This document shows, one piece after another, positions 13,282 through 25,087 of a DNA stretch of 64,000 nucleotides. The notes beneath the pieces were generated by a model that did no database searches, was not told the origin of the DNA, and saw nothing but the letters and a program-made list of their open reading frames with translations. Source of the DNA: Takakia lepidozioides (lineage: Eukaryota > Streptophyta > Takakiopsida > Takakiales > Takakiaceae). How positions within the stretch are numbered: the first letter of the stretch is position 1; each line of letters begins with the position of its first letter. Location of the stretch: NCBI GenBank assembly GCA_030704615.1, contig CM060732.1:56089053-56153052 (forward strand), written 5' to 3'. The translations under genes and the position numbers were made by a program.

Positions 13282-13602
13282 TCAAGGCTTGATGACGCCG
13301 TTAACCTGCAGTGATACCAAATTGCCGCCGCCAAGCAAGTTTGGAACTATAACGACGACATCGTTGTCAACTACATCAACGTCGAGAGGCTTTGCAGATC
13401 CATCTTTCACTTGAACATGCGTGCTCTTTCCGTGAACATCGACGTGCACGATGTTGTTCAAGACGTGGACAGTGTCTCCGTTCACAAACACATCCACAGG
13501 AAAGGTTGAAATGTTGATAATCGTTGCAGAGGCATCTGCTTGGACCCAGAGGGCCGCCACGAGTAGCACCAGAATGAGAGAGGTTTTCATTGTCGCCGCC
13601 AT
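13282..13602 (-). CDS. Small secreted Val/Asp-rich protein of unknown function
   Basis: Single open frame of 106 codons plus stop, read from ATG 13602; an alternative ATG lies at 13590, four codons in, and the frame stays open further upstream to 13665. Residues 1-26 form a clear signal peptide (MAATMKTSLILVLLVAALWV, then QADASA), with cleavage plausible after ADASA. The mature ~80 residues alternate Val/Ile with Asp, Asn, His and Gly (for example PVDVFVNGDTVHVLNN and VDVVDNDVVVIVPNLLGGG). This suggests short amphipathic beta-strands, and there is no cysteine. I recognise no named family. A TATA-like stretch near 13705-13711 on this strand lies about 105 bp upstream of the start. The combination of signal peptide and regular pattern makes a real gene more likely than a chance frame, but expression is unproven. 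Confidence 0.6.
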   Translation of the reverse strand: MAATMKTSLILVLLVAALWVQADASATIINISTFPVDVFVNGDTVHVLNNIVHVDVHGKSTHVQVKDGSAKPLDVDVVDNDVVVIVPNLLGGGNLVSLQVNGVIKP

Positions 13603-14072
13603 TGGAGTACTGTTCGCAAGCTGAATTGCCGGGCTGAGGTGAGCTGCTGCGATCTCCCTGATCACACAAGCGAGTCCTGAATATCAATGAGCTCCAAGTG
13701 TGGGATGATATAGGCGAGCCTCTTACAAAACTGATTTGCTGCCAAGATGCATGCATAGTATTTATTGGTTATGCAGGCTACCATTACTGCTGACCAACTC
13801 GACGTAGCTTTCATAGCGTAGGACCCACTCATCTGAATGCCAAGTTATGGTGAACACTGTAGAGACTGGTGCCATAGGCTGCATTCGAATTCCTATTGGC
13901 ATCGGATGCTCAAGCACCTTTCGACTCCAATTGCTGAAAGGCTAGGATCAACAAAACGTGGGGACCATTCCTGTATACTTAGTTTTATTCTCCACAGATT
14001 CGTTTTTATTATTTAGGCACCTCACCTAGGTAATTTCCAAACATTAGGCACCATGTTATCTAGGTAACATTG

Positions 14073-14186
14073 GAGAGGAGCCCCTGCTACCTACCGGATA
14101 TAGCAGGGAGCCAGGACCTACCGAGAGCCGCGCTAGCCGCGAGATGTCATGGCGACCTGCTATATCCGGTAGCATGGGCTCCTCTC
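14073..14186. repeat. Imperfect inverted repeat / foldback element
   Basis: Left arm 14073-14107 and right arm 14156-14186 pair as a hairpin. The inner 15-16 bp (ACCGGATATAGCAGG and complement) are perfect; the outer GAGAGGAGCCC block is interrupted by a 4-base bulge and one mismatch. The loop is 48 bp. Just downstream, TTTTAGGGCAGCGAG occurs twice (near 14209 and 14231). The arms resemble a non-autonomous foldback transposon, and CTGCTACCTACC recurs near 32.7 kb. Confidence 0.7.
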
Positions 14187-14599
14187 GAGCGCTACCGGAC
14201 ATAACCGGTTTTAGGGCAGCGAGCCAATCATTTTAGGGCAGCGAGCTCCCTTGTACGTACCTACCACCACGTTTTCTATCCATTTGGAGCTGTGATATGA
14301 AGTTTTCATCCCCGCAGCAGGTAAGAAGGTAGTTAAAATCTAATAGGTCGTAGAAAACCACATATAGCACCCCTCCTCAAATCCAGTAGAAACACGCCAC
14401 GTCAGCAAGTCTGCTGTAGAAATCGGTTATGAAATCTTTGCATGACTAAAGCGTTATTTGAAAATATGGCTCCCCTCTCCATAGTTGTTAGATCTTATGA
14501 TGAGCCTTAATATAGTTGGTTTGAGAAAACATTCATCCACTCTTATCAAGTTCTTATCCAAAGGCACCACCACATATCGAAATAACATAATGAACAATT

Positions 14600-14712
14600 A
14601 TTTTTGACCTCCCTCAAAGACTATTGTTGAGGTAATTTTCTTTTTAGATAAACATAATGATTTTGAAAATAGATATTACCTCAACAATAGTTTTTAAGGG
14701 ACGTCAAAAACA
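14600..14712. repeat. Inverted repeat with ~36-bp arms
   Basis: The arm at 14600-14636 and its complement at 14675-14712 share the perfect core ACTATTGTTGAGGTAAT, with flanking bases matching at most positions. A third, direct, diverged copy of the same core (CAATTGTTGTGGTAATTTTC) follows within the next 20-30 bp. This is consistent with a degenerate MITE or foldback element. Confidence 0.65.
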
Positions 14713-14857
14713 ATTGTTGTGGTAATTTTCTTTTCAGGATATCGAGGATGATGATGTTCCTAACCTTAACATTCTCTCAGATTCACATGAGATAGGTGAT
14801 GAGACTTATGAGGATGTAGTTGCATCAATGCATGGCCCTTTGGAAGTTGTGTGGACC

Positions 14858-15250
14858 AGTGTTGGTATGGTATGGGTATCTCGAGTATCAACGCTGGTAT
14901 CAACCCTGGTATCAGGGACCAGACTAGCCCGGTCTTAAGTTCTACAATACCAGGTCATATACCAGACCAGGCTGGTATCCATTTTCTCGTACTAGCCACA
15001 GTACCAATCCCGCCCCCCCCCCCCCCCCCCCCCCCCAATCTTCCTCATTTGCTCTGGTATGTGTACTATATTAGTTTTTATGTACATACATGTACTTATT
15101 TATATTTATTTTATGCTTATTGTATTATTTTTACTTGATATTTGATAAACTTGTAAGTCAAATGGCTTTGGAATGATACCAGAGTTGATATCTCATACCA
15201 GCTGGTATTTGTGGTCATGATACTCATACCCATACCAGTATCTGGAAAAA
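14858..15250. repeat. Diverged inverted repeat built from TGGTATC/GATACCA motifs
   Basis: 14858-14990 is dense in TGGTAT and GGTATC words, and 15172-15250 holds the same words in reverse complement (GATACCAG, CATACCCATACCAG). The two sides pair as diverged arms around a core with a poly-C tract. It looks like a small palindromic element. The preceding 14738-14870 is an acidic open stretch of unknown meaning that may be a transposon remnant. Confidence 0.5.
15013..15036 (+). repeat. Poly-C tract (24 C)
   Basis: Uninterrupted C run inside the palindromic region; on the other strand it is a G run. Length may be affected by sequencing error. Confidence 0.85.
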
Positions 15251-18200
15251 ATTACATCCACCATTATATATAGACTAGACTGGTGTGAAAATTTTGTGAT
15301 GGGGCTGGTACCAAGACCGTGTGGACATGAAATTTTAAATTTAGGCATTTTTGCCTTTTTTTTTTTGGACGTTAAACAATACAATTTAGGCTTTTTTCTA
15401 CATATTTGGACATTTTGATATTTTCACAATTTTCGAGCAAATAGGCACTTCTGTGTAATTTTTTCCAAGTTTTAGGCACATTTTCCAAAAATGTTCTAAA
15501 TTTAATTAGGCACTTGATTTTGAATTAACTATTGCCTAATAAGCTAGGTAAAGTACGGTACCCTTACCTTCAGCACTAAATGGAATCTGCCCAAATACCA
15601 AGTATCACTAATGTGCGACCGGACACCAGGAAGTTGTTCGGATCCTGCCTTGCTGAATTCGGTCGAATTCGCCATCACCCATCGCTACTCCCGGAGCCGT
15701 TGTAAGTTGTCTGTCAGCATCCTTGTACAGTTTGTCTACTCATAAAGTAGGTTCAGCGATGGACTCATAAAGCCCAGCATTAGTATGTCGTTGAGAATAA
15801 GGCAAGCACATGTCTGTGTCACATACTTAATTTGCTGTTTGTCACATTGGTATTACTTTCTTTGGGCCAACACACATTTCTAATCATTATCACAGAGAAT
15901 TAGTAGCCTGACTTTAGTCATGCATTCTTTGCTGCCCATACATATTGCTGCTTGCTCATTATCATTCCCGACCTTCATTTGTTCCCTATATGTAATTAAC
16001 TCCATTGGGGTCATTTCAATCAATCAATCCATTGCTTGGCCAACAACAAGGCTAGAAGCCTGGAACGACACACCAAATCTTGAAATACCTCTCAAATAAC
16101 GAGCTTTTGAATCCATTCATTTTGGGTGTAATCGTCTATCCATTCAAGGGTAACCAGGGTAGTACCTATTAATTGAAGTTCTCGGAATCTAGCACTTCAC
16201 TCGAATATTTTAGCAAAGGACAGACTACAAGATTACGTCCATGGAGCAAAGTGGGTCCAGTATGATATATATAGGTGTAGTGTGCTGTGTATGTATCAAT
16301 CAATCAGCAATGCATAAAAAAAAAGGCTCCATGAGATACTTGCGTGGAGACAAGGGCCCAGCAAGCTGACTTTTCACATGTGGTAATAGCGCAGTAAATG
16401 GGCCCCATACCCCAGAAACTAGTACAGCATACCAAATGTGTTGGTTTCCAACAGTTCAACGACCTTCCACCAACTCCGAACTCTTAACAGTGACCTGTAT
16501 ATGATGTTTCCTCTTTTTTATACTATAAACGAAGTTTCTAACTTCTAACTTGAGTCTTACTAGGTTGCGATCTTGAACTCCACCAATAAACACATTAGAT
16601 ACCTATAGGTCATAAGAGAATTTATTAATTCCGAAGCCCCGAAATTCCAAACCTGACATGACCTCGGAAGCATTAAACTTATGTCATAAACTGATGTTGT
16701 CTTGCTCGAACAGAGGGCCATGGTGTCCTACAGTATTGAAGGCAGGGTGTTAATGGCAGCCCCCAATCCTAAATATCAACACCGAAATCGGACCGAACGT
16801 CTTGGTGGCCATTAAAGAGAGTCTCAATGCGTAGCTTAAAGTCCACATCTACTTACGGCATTGAACTTTGAACCCCGCCATATCTTCCTAACTGGACCGC
16901 CCGTAAAGGTTAAAAGAATACTGTTGTGCACCAAATACACACGGCTAGGTGAAAGAGTGTATATATGCTGGACAGTCGGGACTAATGTTTTTTTTATCAT
17001 GAGCTGTGCGTTGCTCGGCGGGGCCGCGAAGCATGGACTCCCTTGCCCATTGGGATTCAAGCGCATTCGTGCCAGGAGGATGTTGATTTTTGACACAGGA
17101 TCCGCAGATCTTGAGTGATGTCTGGAGTTTGTGCGAAAGAATAGGTACTGATAACTTATGGTCCCATTACTCACAGGGTAGCCAGAAGACCAGTGGAGTA
17201 GCGTAACACTGTACAACTTGTTAATTAACTGTCACACTGTGATCAATGTTGACCTACTTAAACCTCGGCAAGTTTCGATGGGCTTCTGTGGCTCATTCCT
17301 GGCCAAATGAAGAATACCATCCCAACTCAGCAGCTATGATTCTTGCAGCACGATCCATCCTTGCTCACTAAGTCCGTCGATTTCAAACGGAATCACTGTA
17401 ACTGGAAAGTTCACAGCTTTACAGTGCAGGCCAGATGTCATTGCGGTTGGAAAAGCAGTACATCTTGGACCCATGGATTGATTTCTAGTCCCAATCTGAG
17501 TCTCCAAATAAACCGAACCCAGCTTGTTTTTTCGTTTTTCCCTCGATAGTGTCTGAGATCAGAGAGACACGAGATTCAAGAATTGAGGCAAGTTGGGGTA
17601 GGTAGTGCGCGTGCCAACCGAATGAAGGCACATTAAGACAGACAGGGACTTTTGCTGCTTTTACTATAATTCTCTTCTGGCCGCCAACTCCCATTATGTA
17701 GATCTCTTTAAAGCCGTCAGATTCTATTCCACACGTGCTTCCTTCAATCAACCCCACACGAAACAAGCTAATAAGTCCCAAAAAGCTCATAGCAGATATG
17801 GTATACAGCTCCATCAATATGGTCATGTACATGGTCTATGATGAGTAAGGAGTAAAGTAGAGTTTTGTTTAACAGCTCTATCTTGCAAGTCCCATCCCAA
17901 TACCAGGGGTTCCGGTTCTTAACCCTCGTATTACAAAAGGACATACCAGCCGGGATCGGTTCTTTAATACCTGGCCACACCCTATACACTAGTCCAACAT
18001 TGAATAATTTGGACAGTTCAGGCAACTCGGGCAGGTCCTAGAGAAGATGGCGTGGCACTTGAGGAACCCTAATCATGCGCTAGTCTCTCGAACTTTTCAG
18101 TCCTCACTGGAACAATCACTTTAGAATAGATTAACATAGATTAAAAGTTCGTTGAACATTAATAAACATACAACATTTGTGCTTCGTGAAAGGTTTGAGG

Positions 18201-18295
18201 AATAATTCTTTACCCGTAGGAGTATACGGGCAATGTAACATACATTATAAGGTGAAAACTATCGCCTAATGAGAGATAAGATAAAGATATAGTTA
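15251..18295. other. AT-rich intergenic region without a supported gene
   Basis: About 3 kb. 15340-15560 is T-rich with repeated TTAGGCA words, also seen near 14020-14050, which may mark an old element. Minus-strand open frames at 17485-17832 and 17768-18025 overlap in different frames and carry no family motif I recognise, so they are not called. No RNA gene was seen. Confidence 0.4.
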
Positions 18296-18332
18296 CTTTA
18301 ACGTCCAGTGAATTTACAGAGCCTACTGCTCA
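18296..18332 (-). repeat. 3' end of a SINE-like repeat
   Basis: These 37 bp are the exact reverse complement of 40201-40237, the 3' part of the tRNA-derived SINE at 40 kb. The match continues more loosely into the shared CTTTAT...TTATCTTATCTC tail at 18265-18295. The 5' tRNA-like head is absent, as expected for a truncated SINE copy. Confidence 0.7.
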
Positions 18333-18524
18333 GCTCACAGAGAGAAATTTGAAGTTAAAAGTTTGTTTTGCATCAAGCGGAGGTGAAGTCAAGCGGAGGT
18401 GAAGCCAACCGAAGTCAATAAGAGCCTCTTCCCCTTGTAGATCACATGTGATTGCATCAATTTCCTCACCGAGATGCTTCACCCCTGTGTTTGAGCTACT
18501 TCGGCAATCAACAAAGGATCAAAA

Positions 18525-21500
18525 CTATTTGGCACGAACGGCAGCAAAAATTGATCCTTTATCACCACGGCCTATGCGGAAGTTGTCGTCCAAAAATGTA
18601 GTGTCAATCCACCTGCAAAGCAGCAGACATGTCCAACTAGCAAGTGAAGGTCTTGTGCTGGAAGTCTCACTCAATTTGCACACGATAGTTGCCTTGCAAT
18701 CAGGTTTGTCATCGTTAACTCAAATAGTGCGTAGCTTGAGCCACCATCTGCAAATGAAAGGCTCTGAAAAAGCCGGGTTGAAAGGGTGGGTATTTCCATC
18801 GCCAGTGCAAGGCTGCTCACAGGCACTGGCCAGTGAGTACAGTTCTATCTGTCTGGGCAGGCCTAGGCTATAGCAGCCAAAAAGAATACATCTGTCTTTA
18901 TCCTCGGGACTCCTGATGATATAAAGAAGGTTGATTGTTTGTTTGTTTCTCTCTTTCCAATCCTACAAACACAAATCATCAAGAATTGCAAAAACTCACC
19001 CTTTGGGATTGATCCAGCTCAAGGAGACCGGTGGGAGTTGAAAGCTTCCAAGCTTGACCACAAAGCTCTCAAAGGTGACATCAATGCGGACAGCCCCCTT
19101 GTCAGAGGCTGCGGCTTTTACCACCTTCGCATATATTGTCAATAAGCCTGTATGAGCAAGTCCAAGTCATTCTAAGTATCTTAACACAAAGTTACTCATT
19201 CAATATAACTGACACTCAAGAAAAAAAATGTGCTACTAGGGTTGGCATTTGCAAAAGTGCCGCAACCACACAACAACGAAACCTATCCTACTGGCATGGT
19301 CCCAACCACTTGGTGAGAGAGTGACTCACTCAGAGTACAACACATCGACTCAATAATTGAATGATAGAAGTCCTGCAGGCAGAACTCGTCACAAAAACTA
19401 GACAGAGACACCAGGGACAAGGGAGTAGATTCTACCATTAACTCCAAGCACAGTGAAGTCAGCAATATTTTCGGCAGCCCCACCCTCTGCGTCAATCACC
19501 TGAATATACCCCATCTGTAATATAAGAGTCCCTCGTGAACTATCTTTCTCTCTCTTATAACCTAAAAGTAATTTTCAGAAACCTCTTTTTACATTGTCTT
19601 AGACATGATCAATCAAAGATATTAGAGGCAACAAACTTGCACAATGGTAGTCTTTGATGTTTTATTGCAGGTAGGTCTGGTTTTCCTCTCATATTAAAGC
19701 AGAGTCTGCCCTTCCAATCTGCTTTCCTCACTACCTATCTGATGAGTTGACTGACTTGTCAAACCAAATCACCATTTGACAGGTGTGTGCTGGTGGCACA
19801 AAGAAGTATGAGTGAACCTGGAAGCTGCGTGTCTGTCGGACGGATCCAAAGGTCACAGGCTTAATTCGTGATAAAAATGGCCCTTCCTCAGTACCTGCAT
19901 ACTTGTCTGATGTTTTCTCTGCAAAAATGTCAATAATATGAGCACAACAGCATCAACTATCAACCACGCACATGTAAAAGATCCTGAGACAGACATGAGT
20001 CTCCTAAAAGAGTGCCAGATTCATAGCAGTAACACAACTCGCATGAAATTTATTTTGAATTTATCTCTCTTTCTGGCACTCAAATAATTTCTGTACAAAC
20101 CATATTGCTTCAGCCTGTGGTACAATGATACGCAGATGTACCATCAATGGGTGCTGTGTAAAGAAGAGCCCAACGGCCAGAAAACAAGGGAGAGTTGATG
20201 GGGTCAGCTGTTGGAGTCTGGACTTCTAGTTCCTGTGGCCAACAAGCACCAGATGTTAGGAAACTGTCCCTCTTCCCTTCCCTGCAGATAAGCGAAGCCA
20301 TGGGACTAAGGACGTAACTTACTTCGAGCAATTCAAGAATATGCTGCCGCTGTTTGTATGTGGCTGCCTGTAACAAGCATCAACAACCAGTTTAACAGGT
20401 TATCCGAGCTGTCTTTGGTGTTTCCTCATGACAGATCTTTGATGCGGCAGACGAAAGCTGCCCAATTCCAACTGATCTTGACTATTCAGTGGCATGCTCA
20501 ACATGTGCTCCACAATCATAAGACATCTACACTATTCAGACAGATTTGGAGACGAAGCACATTGTCTTGGGAAGGAGCACCGTGGAAGAGGAAACATGCA
20601 AGTAGTGCAACTTGAATTGCTACTTTTGTCCCAATACCTTTCAAGTCCATTCATTTATTATACCAACAAAAGCCAAAGAAGGACCATAAACGGGGCAGCA
20701 AAATGTGTGAAATATGCAAAGAGATTGATTACTCCAAGATATGTATGCCACTAAGGAAACCGCACAACTGACTTCCGCTAGTATTGGAGATGTAAAATGG
20801 GACAGAACCTAAGTGGTGGCCACCTTGCCACGATTTGTGTTGGATACTGCCTGCATAACCAGTTTCTTCAACTCCTCCCTTGTTCGCACCGAGCTTGTCA
20901 CTGTAGAGTCTGTTTCAATGCCATCAATGCCTCCTCTTACGCTCGCCCACACAATTTCTCGCTGCAACCTTTGCTTTGCTTTCTTGGTCTGCAATAGTTT
21001 CAAGTCAATCTGGGCAAATTAATTTTCAATAGGCTTCATCCAGTGGTTAAACAGGTCTCTGTCTTTAAACTGGTAGCAGGCCTCAATAGCTTTGGCCAGT
21101 TCTAATTGTCTGGCAATATCTACCACAATTTTAGCTTTCATCTTCCAGGTGTAGTTTCACAACCTATAAATGGGGCTGTCTTTTGAGTGAAGGTAAACGC
21201 AGAAAAGACACCTATGGTTCGACCTTCTTTGGCTTGTTTAACTAAGCAATCACATACAGAACAGTCAGGGAGAGAAAAGAAAAGGGTTAACTTGTCTGGA
21301 AGCTACTCCAAATATCCATTTGCAGTTCTCACAATAAAAAAGTGTTTGTGGGCACATCAGTTGGGGTCTTTGTCATCATTTGTAGGAACAAAGTATGGTC
21401 CACAATAATCTTAAGCTACTTGTTTCCAAGAAGTTATGGATGACAGTGCTAGATTCCAATTTTGATGCAAAGTATTTCTGAAATATTTGGGCATGATCCA

Positions 21501-22439
21501 GGCACATGACAACCTCTAACCAATGTTATGCACTTTGGAACTATAATAAGTGGAAGCAAATTAAATCCTAATAAAAGAGGCCACTAACCAGATGATCACC
21601 CAATGACTGCCTGACAGACAACCGTCTGCCTTGTTCAAAATGCTCACTCCATCTTCTGCTTGTTACCATCTGAGTAGCTGTTCTAACTTGCACTTGATGC
21701 TTAGTATTCTCATGATTTAGCTGCAACAATGTACAGGCATCAACAAAAGTAAGCGATCGCTAAATTTAGTATAATCCAACGTACAAACTCTGGGCCAATT
21801 GGGGTCCCCTGTACTACGCATTTCGTCTCAATTCTCTAACTGTACAATTCAAAGCGTGTATACAAAGGAACAAGAGACCAGATGGGCAGAAGGAATAATC
21901 CCTCGCTCTTGCCTGCAATGGAACTACTAACACTACACTAATAACCAGCAACCACACAACCATGGCTGAGCAGCATTGTAAATACGTCAGATTTCAAACG
22001 TTGAATCAACAGAGGCCACATATCTTAGAAACCGATGAAGTCGATGCCCTAAAATTTCATTCTCCAAGAGCAAAAGGAGAGAGACAGAGACAGAGAGAGA
22101 AGAAGAAGAATAATAATAATGAAAAATTGTCAAACCGCGAAATAACAATTATACTCGCAATGGAAATTAAAGCTTCTTGCATAATTCTGTCAAAATCACG
22201 TTCATGAACACTTCTTACATGCACGAAAGCCTAAAACCCAAAAACAGTGATCGACAGAAAGATCCCCACTACATCATCTCCACACGCGAAATCAAAGCCA
22301 CAAGCTCTCAAAAAAAATCATGCACTGAATGACACTAGCACCCTGTAATTCGGTCACTAAGAACATAAAAATCGTTCGCAGTTTGCACCTTACTCCGCAG
22401 GGGCAGCGAAAGCGGCGTTGCAGGCGCCCACATCGCCAT
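18525..22439 (-). CDS. Plastid lipid-associated protein, PAP/fibrillin family
   Basis: Nine minus-strand exons join to 301 aa: 22439-22389, 21720-21589, 21009-20824, 20367-20323, 20232-20142, 19918-19818, 19499-19436, 19147-19000, 18612-18525. Exons 1-2 give an Ala/Ser/Arg-rich transit-peptide-like start (MAMWAPATPLSLPLRSK). Exon 3 carries the family helix ELKKLVMQAVSNTNRGK; the next exons give SPLFSGRWALLYTAPIDE, then TSDKYAGTEEGPFLSRIKP. The barrel ends with LGSFQLPPVSLSWINPKGW and DNFRIGRGDKGSIF. Fibrillins are lipocalin-like proteins of plastoglobules and thylakoids that bind lipids or quinones and respond to light stress. The later exons are very secure. The start of exon 3 is less so: an in-frame TAA lies just upstream at 21021-21019, and AG acceptors at 21009 and 20988 are both possible. 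The subfamily is not assigned. Confidence 0.85.
22078..22125 (+). repeat. GA / GAA / AAT microsatellite
   Basis: Simple-sequence run changing from GAGACA through GAGA and GAA to TAA repeats, inside the first intron of the fibrillin gene. Confidence 0.8.
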
Positions 22440-22473
22440 AGCTGCGTGTGCCAGCCTCGCTACAGACTGCCCC

Positions 22474-22479
22474 TATATA
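22474..22479 (-). promoter_or_regulatory. Possible TATA box of the fibrillin gene
   Basis: TATATA on the minus strand lies 35 bp upstream of the proposed start codon at 22439. The spacing would leave a leader of only a few bases, so either a downstream ATG (22433) is used or this is not the functional TATA box. Confidence 0.3.
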
Positions 22480-22769
22480 CGGCGCGTATCTCTGTCTGTA
22501 TAATTAAAACTTGGCGGTTCTCCAAAACATCAAATTATCTCGTCATCCTTGGTATTTGATCCCGGGACCTATCCAGTATCCTTTCGTGCACTGTTGTACT
22601 GAGCAGCCATCTTTCCAATACTTCAGAGCCACAAAAACGCGTACAAGTAAACTATATATTATTCAACAAAGCGTGACACTTCAAATTTGAGGTGAATTCA
22701 GTTGATCGATGTTGACATTGCGGAGCCCTCCCCCTCTCAAAATATCTGTTATATTTTCCTTTCTTCGTA

Positions 22770-25087
22770 TCAATATATGAATTAAGATGATTTGTTTGTT
22801 TTGTTTTGTTTTGTCACGTTGAGATGTCCCTAACCGCAAGGCCCCAGCCCTGGTGCTTGGTACCGTTGGAAAGCCCTCGACGAGGAGGGGTGCACAGGCT
22901 TGGTATCATGATTTTTGGACATGCGGTGTGGGAGATGTCGAATTCCAAGTACTTTTGGTCGCTGGAAGCAAAAATGACAAAGTGGGCATTCCTAGGACAA
23001 TGGTTGGAGCCTCGAGGGGAGAGATATCAAGGGAAAGGTCTCCGGTTCAAATCTGGTCGTAGGCTCTCTGGAAAAAAAAGAAAAAAATGATTAGATATGG
23101 GATTGCACTTGGACTTAGATGACATTGGACACTTGGGCGTGTACACGGGAGATGCACTTGGATACATGAATAGAAGATTGCACTTGGGCTTAGATTTCAA
23201 TTCTTTACACATGGACCTTGACATAGGAGATGGTACTTGAATACATAGGAGATGGCACTTGGACTTAGATTTCAATTCTTAACACATGGGCCAATGGCGT
23301 AGGCTACCCTAGGCCTAGATCTCCCAAATAGGAGGGTCTCTAGATACATAGGGGATTGCGCACTTGGGCTTAGATGACATTGGACTCTTGGGCCAACGGC
23401 ACAGGCTACCCTAGGCCCCGGCTACCCTAGGCCCCGGCGTTTGGTAATGTTGGAAAGCCCTTGAGGAGGAGGGGTGCACTAGCTTGGTCTCATGACTTTT
23501 GGACCTGCGGTGTGAGAGATACGGAATTCCAAGTACTTTTGGGTCGCTCAAAATTCACAAAAAATAGCAAAAATGGCTACAATGGGCAATCCTGGGATAA
23601 TGGTTGGAGCCTCGACAGAAAGATATCAAGGGAAAGGTCTCCGGTTCAAATCTGGTCGTAAGCTCTGTGGGAAAAAAATGCATTTGGACTTAGATGACAT
23701 TGGACCCTTGGGCCAACGACAAAGGCTACCGTAGAGGTCGCACTTGGGCCTCAACATAGGAGATTGTACTTGGGCTTAGATGATACTTGACACTTGACAC
23801 TTGGGCCAACGGCACAGGCTACCCTAGAGGTCGCATTTGGGCTTCGACATAGGAGACATAGGAAATTGCACTTTGTCTTAGATTTTCAATTCTTCACACA
23901 TGGGCCAAATGTACAGGCTATCCTAGAGGTCGCTTGGGCCTCGACATAGGAGACGCACTGGGATAAATAGAAGATCTTACACTTGGATTTAGATGATACT
24001 TGACACTTGGGCCCACGGCACATGCTACCCTAGAGGTTGCATTTGGGCCTCGACACTTGGATATATAGAGGATTGCACTTGGACTTAGATGACATTGGAC
24101 ACTTGGGCCAACGGCAAAGACTACCCTAGAGGTTGCATTTGGGCCTCGACATATGAGACACACTTTGATACATAGGGATTACATTTGGACTTAGATGACA
24201 CTAGACACTTGGGCCAACGGTACAGGCTACCCTAGAGGTTGCATTTGGGCCTCGGTATAGGAGACCCACTTGGATACATATAGGATTGCACTTGGGCTTA
24301 GATGGCATTGGACACTGGAGGTCGCACTTGGGCCTCTACAGATAAGTACTTAAATATGTCACGGACATAGCCCAGAGGAACTTACCAGGAGTAAATACCA
24401 GAAGTTACCATGTTATCGGAAATTATCATGATTTATCATAATTTACCATGATTTATCATTATTTACCAAATTACCGGGAGTTTACCAAATTACCAAGAGT
24501 AACTTGGAAACTGCTCAGGAAGCTTCATTTGAAAGAAACTTCTCCATCAAGATACCTCTTTTGTTTAAGGAAGTTTCTCCATCAAGAAACCTCCATAGGG
24601 GAAAGCTTCTTAAGGAACTTCTTAGTAGCCAATATATATAGGAGGCGAGACTGGACACTCTTCAGTCTCGCCAACACAAGTTCAAGCTACTCTTGTTCCC
24701 AGTCCCAGTACTCCAATCCAGCTTCCAGTACTCTAGTCCAGTTTCCAGTATCTGGTACGCCAGTCCAGTTTCCAGCATTCCAGTATTCGAGTCGAGTCCC
24801 AGTATTTTGTACTCTTGTCCATTGTTATAAAGATCATCTTGATTCATGTTTACCCACCATGCATTCGATCACGCCGACCTTGATTTCTTGTCTAGTCTTG
24901 TACCTCTAATCTGATCTCTTGGTTGTGTTCAGTCATGTTCTCGTCCTTGACAAAATACATAAGATATTGCAAATGGGCTTAGATTTCAATTCTTCACACA
25001 TCGGCCTCAATATAGAAGACGCACTTGGATACATAGGGATTGCACTTGCACACTGGACACTTGGGCCAATGGCACAAGCTACCCTAG
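22770..25087 (+). mobile_element. Helitron-like non-autonomous element, copy 1
   Basis: Begins with TC (TCAATATATGAA) after an A and ends ...GGCACAAGCTACCCTAG. After a (G)TTTTG-rich leader comes a ~280-bp module, CCGCAAGGCCC through GGTTCAAATCTGGTCG to a poly-A-like run, which repeats within the element near 22830-23090 and 23430-23680. From about 23680 there are diverged tandem units of roughly 100 bp (key words: GGACTTAGATGACATTGGAC, GGCTACCCTAGAGGTCGCA, GGATACATAGG). No transposase frame is present. A solo LTR is inserted at 24357-24952. The ends fit Helitron rules, but no strong 3' hairpin is evident, so the class is inferred. Confidence 0.55.
24357..24952 (+). mobile_element. Solo LTR of the chromovirus family at 43-50 kb
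   Basis: 596 bp, starting TGTCACGGACATAGCCCAGA and ending GTTCTCGTCCTTGACA. It is flanked by the 5-bp direct repeat AAATA (24352-24356 and 24953-24957), the expected target-site duplication. It is recognisably the same sequence as the two LTRs of the element at 43087-50185, in the opposite orientation relative to the window. It arose by recombination between two LTRs of a former full element, and it is younger than the Helitron-like array it interrupts. Confidence 0.93.

Noticed and set aside
16836-17216. 126-codon minus frame and overlapping plus frame
   Set aside because: Both strands are open over the same span with no motif, typical of chance frames.
17485-18025. Two overlapping minus-strand frames of 115 and 85 codons
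   Set aside because: They overlap in different frames with no family motif or plausible splice connection.
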